Below, piece by piece: positions 1 to 8,111 of a DNA stretch of 46,202 nucleotides (position 1 is its first letter; every line of letters starts with the position of its first letter). The stretch is taken from positions 1 through 46,202 of the forward strand of contig UQRE01000017.1 of NCBI GenBank assembly GCA_900543415.1, given 5' to 3'. The position numbers and the translations under genes were made by a program. The notes below the pieces were generated by a model. The model ran no database searches and was not told the DNA's origin. It saw nothing but the letters and a program-made list of their open reading frames with translations. The DNA is from an uncultured Dorea sp. (lineage in GTDB: Bacteria; Bacillota; Clostridia; Lachnospirales; Lachnospiraceae).

Positions 1-40
1 AATAATTGTTGATACATTGCCCGCCAAAAAGTCGAGTTAA

Positions 41-1711
41 TTAAAGGATGAAACAGTAGATTTTGATTCCTTAGACGGAGCGCCGGTAACACTGTTGTTC
101 CTGATCGCAGCTCCGAATACGGAGGATAATGTACATCTGGATGTGTTGAGTAAATTGTCCATGATGTTAATGGATGAAGCGTTTACGGAAAATCTTCGCA
201 AGGCTGAGACACCGGAACAATTTCTTGCAATCATCGATCAGGCAGATGAAGAGAAGAAGAGTGTGGATGAAAGACTGGCAGATGTAGAAGAGGCAAAAGA
301 AGATCAGGTTAAAATCCTGGCAGTGACGTCTTGTCCGACCGGAATTGCTCATACTTATATGGCAGCAGAAGGAATTGAGAAAGCAGCAAAAGCAAAAAAC
401 TGTTTTGTGAAGGTAGAGACAAGAGGCTCCGGCGGCGCAAAAAATGTACTTACAGATGAAGAGATTCAGGCGGCGGACTGTATTATTGTGGCAGCAGACG
501 CACAGGTTCCAATGGATCGTTTTGATGGGAAGAAAGTCATCGAGCGTCAGGTGTCCGACGGAATCAATAAGGCAGATGAATTAGTAGAGCTTGCCATTTC
601 CGGCAATGTTCCGGTATATAAAAGCAGCACCGGAGGAGAAAAGAAACAGGCTGCAAAGAGCGGCGGAAGTGTAGGACATAAGATTTATACACAGCTGATG
701 AACGGTGTTTCCCATATGCTTCCGTTCGTAGTAGGAGGAGGTATTCTCATTGCAATCGCTTTCCTTCTTGACGGTATGATGGTAGATATCAATTCTTTAT
801 CGGTTGCAGACCGTGCTAACTTTGGTACCATCACACCGGCGGCTGCATTGTTTAAAAATATTGGCGGTGTAGCATTTGGATTTATGCTTCCGGTACTTGC
901 AGGATTTATTGCGATGGCGATCGGAGACAGACCGGCGCTGGCAGTTGGCTTTGTGGGCGGTATGATGGCAGCAAGCGGAACGTCCGGTTTCTTAGGAGCG
1001 CTGGTGGCTGGTTTCGCAGCAGGCTATTTGATCCTTGCACTTCGAAAAGTATGTGATAAGCTTCCGCAGGCGATTGAAAAAATTGCTCCGGTACTCATTT
1101 ATCCGGTACTGGGTATTCTGATCATGGGACTTGGTATGACATTTATCGTAGAGCCGGTCATGGGAGGAATTAACACAGCGTTGAATAATGGTTTGACAAG
1201 TATGGGCGGTTCCAGTAAGCTGATTTTAGGACTGGTACTTGGCGGTATGATGGCAATTGACATGGGAGGTCCGTTCAACAAAGCATCTTATGTGTTTGGT
1301 ACAGCAGCAATCGCATCCGGAAATTATGACGTTATGGCAGCTGTTATGATCGGCGGTATGGTTCCGCCATGTGCTATCGCATTGGCAACACTTTTGTTTA
1401 AGAATAAATTTACAAAAGAAGAAAGAGAATCCGGACCTATGAACTTTATTATGGGACTTGCATTTATTACAGAAGGTGCGATCCCATACGCAGCAGCAGA
1501 CCCGCTTCACGTATTGCCATCCTGTATCATTGGTTCGGGACTGGCAGGCGCGCTGTCTATGGCGTTTGGCTGTACGTTGATGGCTCCTCACGGAGGAATC
1601 TTTGTAGTACCGGTGATGGGAAATGCAGTCATGTATCTGCTTGCCCTTGTGATCGGAACGGTTGTCTCAGCAGTCCTGCTGGGTGTTTTAAAGAAAAAAG
1701 TAACAGAATAG
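41..1711 (+). CDS. fruA: PTS fructose transporter EIIABC, 5'-incomplete
   Basis: Membrane permease that phosphorylates fructose as it imports it, receiving phosphate from HPr. Recognisable EIIA sequence (DFDSLDG, then LIAAPN) begins at about position 41, but a TAA at 38-40 closes the frame, so the N-terminal part of EIIA with its phosphoryl-accepting His is missing from this frame. Then come a complete EIIB domain with the phosphocysteine motif (VTSCPTGIAHTYMAAE) and a complete EIIC domain of about 340 residues with several hydrophobic segments (GGGILIAIAF, MGGPFNKA, GAIPYAAADP). The only in-frame start codons before the conserved region are CTG 92 and TTG 95, neither with a ribosome binding site. 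The gene is therefore frameshifted or broken upstream, or the window or contig edge is abnormal. It is followed by ptsH and ptsI. Family call is secure; intactness is not. Confidence 0.85.
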   Translation, partial: LKDETVDFDSLDGAPVTLLFLIAAPNTEDNVHLDVLSKLSMMLMDEAFTENLRKAETPEQFLAIIDQADEEKKSVDERLADVEEAKEDQVKILAVTSCPTGIAHTYMAAEGIEKAAKAKNCFVKVETRGSGGAKNVLTDEEIQAADCIIVAADAQVPMDRFDGKKVIERQVSDGINKADELVELAISGNVPVYKSSTGGEKKQAAKSGGSVGHKIYTQLMNGVSHMLPFVVGGGILIAIAFLLDGMMVDINSLSVADRANFGTITPAAALFKNIGGVAFGFMLPVLAGFIAMAIGDRPALAVGFVGGMMAASGTSGFLGALVAGFAAGYLILALRKVCDKLPQAIEKIAPVLIYPVLGILIMGLGMTFIVEPVMGGINTALNNGLTSMGGSSKLILGLVLGGMMAIDMGGPFNKASYVFGTAAIASGNYDVMAAVMIGGMVPPCAIALATLLFKNKFTKEERESGPMNFIMGLAFITEGAIPYAAADPLHVLPSCIIGSGLAGALSMAFGCTLMAPHGGIFVVPVMGNAVMYLLALVIGTVVSAVLLGVLKKKVTE

Positions 1712-1774
1712 ATGAAGGAAGAAACAATAACAAGATAGAATAAAAACCAATCAAAGAAAACGGAGGAATGAATC

Positions 1775-2032
1775 ATGAAAGAATTTCAGTATGTAATCAC
1801 AGATCCAGAAGGAATCCATGCAAGACCGGCAGGGCTTCTTGTAAAGAAAGCCAATGAGTTCGCATCCAAAGTGACGATCAAAAAAGGTGAGAAGAGTGCA
1901 GATGCTAAAAGAATTTTTGCAGTCATGGGTATGGGTGTAAAGAAAGCAGACGAGATTACTGTCTGCGTAGAAGGAGAAGACGAGGGAGCCGCTTCTGAAG
2001 CAATGGAGCAGTTCTTAAAAGAAAACCTGTAA
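1775..2032 (+). CDS. ptsH: HPr phosphocarrier protein
   Basis: 85-residue cytoplasmic phosphocarrier that passes phosphate from enzyme I to sugar-specific EIIA domains. His15 lies in the GIHARPAG active-site motif. At the position of the regulatory Ser46 of Firmicutes HPr this protein has Arg46 (context DAKRIFAVMG), and no Ser occurs in that helix, so HPr kinase could not phosphorylate it in the usual way. The start is ATG 1775 behind GGAGG. It sits 63 bases after the EIIABC gene and 9 bases before ptsI, indicating one transcript. An HPr lacking Ser46 may be a fructose-dedicated paralogue, or it may simply be the form normal in this family; other copies in the genome cannot be seen here. Confidence 0.96.
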   Translation: MKEFQYVITDPEGIHARPAGLLVKKANEFASKVTIKKGEKSADAKRIFAVMGMGVKKADEITVCVEGEDEGAASEAMEQFLKENL

Positions 2033-2047
2033 GAGGGGAAGATGGCA

Positions 2048-3670
2048 ATGATTACATTATCGGGAAAAAGTGTATTTGGCGGAATCGCCATTGGAAAGAT
2101 TTCATTTTATAAGAGAAATGAAATTACGATTAAGAGAAGTCATGTGGAAGATACGGAGGCAGAAATAAAGCGTTTTGAAAAAGCGAAAGAACAGGCGTCA
2201 GCAGAGCTTCAGCAATTACATGACAAGGCAATGGATGATGTGGGTGAGACAAATGCCATGATCTTCGAGATCCATCAAATGATGCTGGAAGATCTGGATT
2301 ATGTGGAGTCTATCGTAAATATTATTACAACGCAGGAAGTGAACGCAGAGTATGCGGTTGGAACAACAGCAGATAATTTCGCTGCCATGTTCGCGGCAAT
2401 GGATGATGCGTATATGCAGGGGAGAGCTGCAGACGTGAAGGATGTCTCAGAACGTCTCATCAAAGTATTATCAAACAGTGAGCACGCTGCCATGGAAATG
2501 GAAGAGCCGGTGATCATTGCAGCCGACGACCTTGTGCCAAGTGAAACCGTACAGCTTGATAAAGATAAAGTGCTTGCCTTTGTTACAATGTACGGCTCTT
2601 CAAATTCACATACAGCCATTCTGGCACGAACAATGAACATTCCGGCAGTGATCGGTCTTGGTGAAGCTTTGAAGCAGGAATATGACGGAAAACTTGCAAT
2701 TGTAGACGGAATGGATGGCGTAATCTATATAGATCCTGATGCAAAGACCATGGAAGCCATGCAGAAAAGACAAAAAGAAGACATGGAGAAGAAGGAACTT
2801 CTGGAGCAGTTAAAGGGCAAAGAAAATGCGACAAAAAGCGGTCAGAAAGTAAATGTCTACGCCAACATCGGCAATCTGTCCGATGTGGGGGCTGTGCTTC
2901 AGAATGATGCCGGGGGCATCGGTTTGTTCCGAAGTGAATTCCTCTATTTGGAGAGCGAGACCTTCCCTACAGAAGAGCAGCAGTTCAAGGTGTATAAACA
3001 AGTGGCGGAAAATATGGCAGGTAAGCGGGTAATTATTCGTACGCTGGATATCGGAGCCGATAAACAGGCGGATTATTTTGGACTAGATAAAGAAGAAAAT
3101 CCTGCTCTTGGATATCGTGCGATTCGTATCTGCCTCACCAGACCGGAGATCTTCAAGACTCAGCTTCGCGCACTGTACCGCGCATCTGCTTATGGACAGA
3201 TTGCAATTATGTTTCCGATGATCATCTCCGTGGATGAGGTAAAGAAGATCAAGGAAATGATTCAAATGGTACAAGAAGAGCTTACAGAAGAAGGTGTAGA
3301 TTTCCGCAGGGATGTGGAGATCGGTGTGATGATCGAGACGCCGGCTGCTGTCATGGTCAGTCATGAGCTTGCGAAAGAGGTCGATTTCTTCAGTGTAGGT
3401 ACTAACGATCTGACACAGTATACCCTTGCCATTGACAGACAGAATCAAAAACTGGAATCATTTTATGATGCCCATCATCCGGCAGTATTGTCTATGATTC
3501 GCATGGCAGCAGAAAATGCGCATCGAGAGGGAAAATGGATTGGCATCTGCGGAGAGCTTGCAGCTGATCTTACACTGACAAAGACGTTTCTTGAAATGGG
3601 AATTGATGAGCTGTCTGTGGCTCCGGGAATGATTCTTCCTCTGAGAAAAACCGTTCGTGAGTGTGAATAA
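2048..3670 (+). CDS. ptsI: PTS enzyme I (phosphoenolpyruvate-protein phosphotransferase)
   Basis: Soluble first enzyme of the PTS; it takes phosphate from PEP and gives it to HPr. About 540 residues, normal for the family. Counting from the upstream ATG 2042, the active His190 is in the SNSHTAILAR motif, the PEP-binding barrel shows GIGLFRSEFL (about 292-301) and GTNDLTQYTLA (about 453-463), and the acid-base Cys503 lies in GICGE. There are two in-frame ATGs: 2042 is only 3 bases from the GAGGGG ribosome site, while 2048 has 9-base spacing, so 2048 is preferred. It is the last gene of the unit and is followed by a hairpin terminator. Confidence 0.97.
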   Translation: MITLSGKSVFGGIAIGKISFYKRNEITIKRSHVEDTEAEIKRFEKAKEQASAELQQLHDKAMDDVGETNAMIFEIHQMMLEDLDYVESIVNIITTQEVNAEYAVGTTADNFAAMFAAMDDAYMQGRAADVKDVSERLIKVLSNSEHAAMEMEEPVIIAADDLVPSETVQLDKDKVLAFVTMYGSSNSHTAILARTMNIPAVIGLGEALKQEYDGKLAIVDGMDGVIYIDPDAKTMEAMQKRQKEDMEKKELLEQLKGKENATKSGQKVNVYANIGNLSDVGAVLQNDAGGIGLFRSEFLYLESETFPTEEQQFKVYKQVAENMAGKRVIIRTLDIGADKQADYFGLDKEENPALGYRAIRICLTRPEIFKTQLRALYRASAYGQIAIMFPMIISVDEVKKIKEMIQMVQEELTEEGVDFRRDVEIGVMIETPAAVMVSHELAKEVDFFSVGTNDLTQYTLAIDRQNQKLESFYDAHHPAVLSMIRMAAENAHREGKWIGICGELAADLTLTKTFLEMGIDELSVAPGMILPLRKTVRECE

Positions 3671-3709
3671 TATAAAAAAGTAATAACTACTCATAATGAG
3701 AAGTAATAG

Positions 3710-3740
3710 ATGGAGCCATTTACTTTATGGCTCCATTTTG
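3710..3740 (+). terminator. Rho-independent terminator after ptsI
   Basis: A 10-bp stem, ATGGAGCCAT at 3710-3719 pairing with ATGGCTCCAT at 3727-3736, with a 7-base loop and a short T run. It ends the PTS transcript before the purine permease gene. Confidence 0.85.
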
Positions 3741-3792
3741 TTAGAATTGAGCTATGTTATCTAAAAATGAGATACATGAAGGAGGAAATCAA

Positions 3793-5175
3793 ATGTTAGA
3801 GAAGTTTTTCAAACTTAAGGAGAACGGTACAGATGCAAAGACTGAGATTCTTGCCGGAATCACTACTTTTATGACAATGGCGTACATTCTGGCAGTGAAT
3901 CCAAGTATTCTGGCAGCAGCCGGTATGGATCAAGGGGCAGTGTTTACTGCAACTGCTCTTGCAGCGTTGATTGGTACTTTATTGATGGCAGTATGTGCGA
4001 ATTATCCATTTGCGCTTGCACCGGGTATGGGACTGAATGCGTATTTCGCATATACCGTAGTGCTTGGAATGGGGTATGACTGGCAGGTTGCACTGACCGC
4101 AGTTTTTGTGGAAGGTATTGTGTTCATCGTTTTATCTCTCACAAATGTGCGTGAAGCAATCTTTAATGCGATCCCGAAGAATTTAAAAGCGGCTGTCAGC
4201 GTGGGAATCGGTCTGTTTATTGCATTTATCGGACTTCAGAATGCGAAGATTGTAATTGGCGGAGCAACATTGGTTGAGTTATTCTCTCTTGAAAATTACA
4301 ATATGGTAAATGGTGTAGAAGCAACATTTAACGATGTTGGTATTACCGTTGTGCTGGCAATCATCGGAATTATTATCACAGGTATCCTTGTGATCAAGAA
4401 TGTAAAAGGAAATATTTTGTGGGGAATTCTTGCTACATGGATCATTGGAATCATCTGCCAGTTTGCAGGGGTGTATGTTCCAAATCCGGAAATCGGATTT
4501 TACAGCCTGCTTCCGGATTTCAGCAACGGACTTTCTATTCCAAGTCTTGCGCCGGTATTCGGAAAACTTGATTTTTCAGGTGTCTTTTCACTGAATTTTA
4601 TTGTTGTTATTTTTGCATTCCTTTTCGTAGATATGTTTGACACAATCGGAACATTGATTGGTGTATCCTCTAAGGCGGATATGCTGGATGAAAACGGGAA
4701 ATTGCCAAGAATCAAGGGCGCGCTTCTTGCAGATGCAGTTGCAACAACAGCAGGAGCAGTTCTTGGTACAAGTACAACAACTACATTTGTAGAGAGTGCA
4801 TCCGGTGTATCTGAAGGCGGAAGAACAGGTCTTACTGCAGTGACAACTGCCATTTTATTTGGACTGGCACTGTTCCTGTCTCCGATTTTCCTTGCAATTC
4901 CATCATTTGCAACAGCTCCGGCGCTTGTGGTTGTTGGATTCTATATGCTGACAAATGTGGTAAATATCGACTTTAACGATATTTCTGAGGCGCTTCCATG
5001 CTATATTTGTATCGGAGCAATGCCATTTTTCTACAGCATTTCAGAAGGTATTTCTATGGGAGTAATTTCCTATGTTGCATTGAACCTTCTGACAGGAAAA
5101 GTAAAAGAGAAAAAGATCAGTATCTTGATGTATGTGCTTGCTGTCTTATTTATTTTGAAATATATTTTCTTATAA
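3793..5175 (+). CDS. NCS2/AzgA-type adenine/guanine/hypoxanthine permease
   Basis: Polytopic membrane transporter of 460 residues, the usual AzgA/PbuG length, importing purine bases probably with protons. Family marks are the N-terminal KTEILAGITTFMTMAYIL segment with NPSIL, the GMGLNAYFAYTVV motif, a mid-protein FVDMFDTIGTLIG segment, and the TTTFVESASGVSEGGRTGLT motif of the substrate site. ATG 3793 is chosen because GGAGG lies 7 bases upstream; an in-frame ATG at 3754 has no ribosome site. It is a single-gene unit between two hairpin terminators. No purine riboswitch is visible in the short leader. Which purine is preferred cannot be read from the sequence. Confidence 0.93.
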   Translation: MLEKFFKLKENGTDAKTEILAGITTFMTMAYILAVNPSILAAAGMDQGAVFTATALAALIGTLLMAVCANYPFALAPGMGLNAYFAYTVVLGMGYDWQVALTAVFVEGIVFIVLSLTNVREAIFNAIPKNLKAAVSVGIGLFIAFIGLQNAKIVIGGATLVELFSLENYNMVNGVEATFNDVGITVVLAIIGIIITGILVIKNVKGNILWGILATWIIGIICQFAGVYVPNPEIGFYSLLPDFSNGLSIPSLAPVFGKLDFSGVFSLNFIVVIFAFLFVDMFDTIGTLIGVSSKADMLDENGKLPRIKGALLADAVATTAGAVLGTSTTTTFVESASGVSEGGRTGLTAVTTAILFGLALFLSPIFLAIPSFATAPALVVVGFYMLTNVVNIDFNDISEALPCYICIGAMPFFYSISEGISMGVISYVALNLLTGKVKEKKISILMYVLAVLFILKYIFL

Positions 5176-5226
5176 GAACATGCGGGAGAAAAAGATACTT
5201 CTGTAAAAGAATAGAAGAGGTGTTGA

Positions 5227-5275
5227 ACAGCTTGTCATTTTGGAAGACTTCCATTATGGCAGGCTGTTTTTCTTT
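5227..5275 (+). terminator. Rho-independent terminator after the purine permease
   Basis: A 12-bp stem including two G-U pairs joins 5227-5238 to 5256-5267, with a smaller TGGAAG/CTTCCA stem inside the loop, and is followed by TTTTTC. Confidence 0.88.
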
Positions 5276-5279
5276 TCTA

Positions 5280-5308
5280 TTGTACCGGAGCAAACAATCA
5301 GGTATAAT
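5280..5308 (+). promoter_or_regulatory. Candidate promoter for the uup operon
   Basis: TATAAT at 5303-5308 is preceded at 17 bases by TTGTAC (5280-5285). It lies just after the upstream terminator and about 57 bases before the uup start. The -10 is consensus; the -35 is weak. Confidence 0.5.
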
Positions 5309-5364
5309 TCTTTATAGACAGTGAATCAGTACGATATTTGAAAGGTAAGAAAAGGATAATCATA

Positions 5365-7179
5365 ATGAATTTACTCACAATGGAACATATTACAAAATCA
5401 TATACAGACCGCGTACTTTTGGATGATGTGGATTTTGGGATTAATGAAAATGAAAAAATCGGAATCATCGGTGTAAATGGCATGGGAAAATCTACACTTC
5501 TTAAGATTGCGGCAGGAATCACGCCTTTTGATCAAGGAAAGATCAGTATGGGAAATCAAGTGAAGATCTGTTATCTTCCACAGACTCCTGTGTTTGAGGA
5601 AGGAATGAATATTTTGCAGGCAGCAGTGAATGGGCATGTGGATGAAACAAATCGATGGACCATAGAAGCAGATGCCAAGGCAATGTTGAATAAGCTTGGC
5701 TTTTCTGATTACGAAGAAAAAATCGAGCATATGTCGGGAGGACAGAAGAAAAGGGTGGCTTTAGTCAATGCACTTTTGACTTCCGCAGATATTCTGATGC
5801 TTGATGAGCCGACCAACCATTTGGACAATGCGATGTCAGAATGGCTGGAAGAGTACCTCATCAAATTCCGCGGTGCGATTTTGATGGTTACCCATGACCG
5901 TTACTTTCTGGACCGTGTAGCGAATCGGATCGTGGAAGTGGATCAGGGGAAATTATACAGCTATCCGGGAAATTATGAGCAGTTTGTTACATTAAAAGAA
6001 GAGCGGCAGAATATGGAGCTTGCCGCGCAGCGCAAGAGAAAAAGCCTTCTTCGCACAGAACTTGAGTGGCTTCATAGAGGAGCAAGAGCAAGAAGTACGA
6101 AGCAGAAGGCGCATATTGATCGGATTCGTGCGTTGCAGGAGATGAAGGATCTTCAAGAAGAAAAAAGAGTTATGTTGGATTCCACGTCCTCCCGCATGGG
6201 GAATAAGACGATTGAGCTTTCTGGTATCGGTAAATCATACGGAGAAAAAGAGTTGATAAAAGATTACAGCTATATTTTTCTGCGCCACGACCGTATCGGA
6301 ATCATTGGCTCCAATGGATGTGGGAAAACAACGCTTCTAAAAATCATAAGCGGTGTAGCAAAGCCGGATCAAGGAATCATAGAGGTGGGGCAGACGATCC
6401 GTATGGGCTATTTTTCACAGGAAAATGAATATATGGATGATTCCATGAAAGTGATTGATTACGTCAAAGAGGCAGGAGAATATATAAAGACTTCCGACGG
6501 CAGCAGAATCACTGCGTCCCAGATGCTGGAACGTTTTTTATTTGAAGGAGCGATTCAATGGTCGAAGATTGAGAAATTATCCGGCGGGGAAAAAAGAAGG
6601 CTTTATCTTCTTCGCATTCTTATGGGTGCTCCCAATGTATTGCTTCTTGACGAGCCGACCAACGATCTGGATATCCAGACGCTTACAATTTTAGAAGATT
6701 ATTTAGACAGCTTTGACGGAATTATCATTACCGTATCTCATGACCGTTATTTTCTGGATCGAACAGTAAATCGAATTTTTTCTTTTGAAGGAAATGGTGT
6801 GATACGCCAATATGAGGGTGGCTATTCCGACTATTTGATCAAAAAGGAGATTGAGTCAGTTTCAGAAGAAGAGAAGCAGGGACAGAAGACTGAAAAGGTT
6901 GAGTCGAAGTCGAAAGAGACATGGAAGCAGCGGGAGAAAAAACTGAAATTTACTTACAAAGAACAAAAAGAATTTGAGACGATTGATGATGATATTGCCA
7001 AGTTAGAGAGTAAGCTTGAGAAACTGGATCAAGACATTATGAAAAACGCCACCAATTCTGTAAAACTTGGTGAACTTATGAAAGAAAAAGAAGAAACCGA
7101 GCAGGCATTGGAAAATAAGATGGAGCGCTGGGTATATTTAAATGATCTCAATGAGAGGATTCAGGGAGGAGAATCGTAA
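5365..7179 (+). CDS. uup: ABC-F family ATPase, Uup-like
   Basis: Cytoplasmic ABC-F ATPase with two fused nucleotide-binding domains and no membrane segments; family members act on ribosomes or translation stress. Numbering from ATG 5365, domain 1 has Walker A GVNGMGKST (about 37-45), signature MSGGQKKR and Walker B LMLDEPTNHLD; domain 2 has Walker A GSNGCGKTT, signature LSGGEKRR and LLLDEPTNDLD. The inter-domain linker is Arg/Lys-rich (LLRTELEWLHRGARARSTKQKA). A charged coiled-coil C-terminus (about 500-600) matches the Uup type rather than EttA. ATG 5365 is chosen over TTG 5338, which lacks a good ribosome site. It leads an operon with the hydrolase 2 bases downstream. A resistance-type ABC-F is a less likely alternative, given the linker and C-terminus. 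Confidence 0.92.
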   Translation: MNLLTMEHITKSYTDRVLLDDVDFGINENEKIGIIGVNGMGKSTLLKIAAGITPFDQGKISMGNQVKICYLPQTPVFEEGMNILQAAVNGHVDETNRWTIEADAKAMLNKLGFSDYEEKIEHMSGGQKKRVALVNALLTSADILMLDEPTNHLDNAMSEWLEEYLIKFRGAILMVTHDRYFLDRVANRIVEVDQGKLYSYPGNYEQFVTLKEERQNMELAAQRKRKSLLRTELEWLHRGARARSTKQKAHIDRIRALQEMKDLQEEKRVMLDSTSSRMGNKTIELSGIGKSYGEKELIKDYSYIFLRHDRIGIIGSNGCGKTTLLKIISGVAKPDQGIIEVGQTIRMGYFSQENEYMDDSMKVIDYVKEAGEYIKTSDGSRITASQMLERFLFEGAIQWSKIEKLSGGEKRRLYLLRILMGAPNVLLLDEPTNDLDIQTLTILEDYLDSFDGIIITVSHDRYFLDRTVNRIFSFEGNGVIRQYEGGYSDYLIKKEIESVSEEEKQGQKTEKVESKSKETWKQREKKLKFTYKEQKEFETIDDDIAKLESKLEKLDQDIMKNATNSVKLGELMKEKEETEQALENKMERWVYLNDLNERIQGGES

Positions 7180-7181
7180 CC

Positions 7182-8111
7182 GTGACCATAAATAAATCTA
7201 TGAAAAAAGTATTGAAAGCCTTGTCTTTTGATGGGATTGAGGTAGAAGCGGCCAGACAGCTTGCAAATATCAAAGCCATTGATCCGTTAAAGATCTTTCA
7301 CCGCACCATTGATTATAAAGTCATGAACGGAGATCATGAAGTGCCTATGAGATTATATATGCCGAGTGAAGAAATATCAGAAAATCTTCCGGTATTTTTG
7401 TTTTTTCATGGCGGTGGATGGGTGACAGACAGTGTGGATAATTATGAGAGAATCTGTGCCAGACTTGCCGTGGCAACAGAACATCTCGTGATATCAGTAG
7501 AATACCGATTAGCGCCGGAGCATAAGTTTCCTACGGGGCTTATGGATTGTTATGCCGTGGCAAAAGCACTTTATACAAGACAGTTCATTTTGAATGTCGA
7601 TCCGGACAAAATCACACTGATCGGTGACAGTGCGGGCGGAAATCTGGCGGCGGCTGTTTCTTTGATGGCGCGTGACAACGGTGAATTTCTGCCGAAAAGG
7701 CAGATCCTCATTTATCCGGCTCTTTTTGGTGATTATACAGACAATTCACCGTTTCCGTCAGTGCATAAATATGGGAGCGATTATCTTCTGACATCGGGGA
7801 AGATGAGAGATTATATTGAGCTTTATGCCTCTTGCCCGGAAGATAAAGAAAATAAATATTTTGCACCGCTTATGGAAACCGATTATAGCCATCAACCGGA
7901 CACCCTTGTGTTAACTGCGGAGTGCGATCCCTTAAGAGACGAGGGAGAAGCCTACGCAAAAAGGCTTAAGGAAGCAGGAAACCGTGTGAAACTCTATCGG
8001 ATCAAAGACGCCCTTCACGGTTATTTTTCGCTTGGAATTAAATACTTTCATGTAAAAGAAAGCTTTGAATTGATCAATGAATTTTTGAAGGAGGGGGAAG
8101 CGGATGTTTGA
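7182..8111 (+). CDS. Alpha/beta hydrolase, hormone-sensitive-lipase type esterase
   Basis: 309-residue cytoplasmic serine esterase of the HSL/type IV family. The oxyanion motif HGGGW is at residues 76-80, the nucleophile Ser150 sits in GDSAG, and the probable triad partners are Asp249 (AECDPLRDE) and His279 (ALHGYF). The GTG start at 7182 has GGGAGGAG at good spacing. It begins 2 bases after the ABC-F gene and its 3' end overlaps the acyltransferase gene by 8 bases, so hydrolase and acyltransferase are probably co-translated and may act on the same ester. The substrate is unknown. Confidence 0.92.
   Translation: MTINKSMKKVLKALSFDGIEVEAARQLANIKAIDPLKIFHRTIDYKVMNGDHEVPMRLYMPSEEISENLPVFLFFHGGGWVTDSVDNYERICARLAVATEHLVISVEYRLAPEHKFPTGLMDCYAVAKALYTRQFILNVDPDKITLIGDSAGGNLAAAVSLMARDNGEFLPKRQILIYPALFGDYTDNSPFPSVHKYGSDYLLTSGKMRDYIELYASCPEDKENKYFAPLMETDYSHQPDTLVLTAECDPLRDEGEAYAKRLKEAGNRVKLYRIKDALHGYFSLGIKYFHVKESFELINEFLKEGEADV

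Noticed and set aside
3671..3792. Purine riboswitch upstream of the purine permease
   Set aside because: The interval is short, is taken up by the ptsI terminator, and lacks the conserved purine-aptamer junction sequences.
5279..5364. A uup-type RNA element upstream of the ABC-F gene
   Set aside because: Only a promoter-like TATAAT was seen; no stable stem or pseudoknot could be drawn in the leader.
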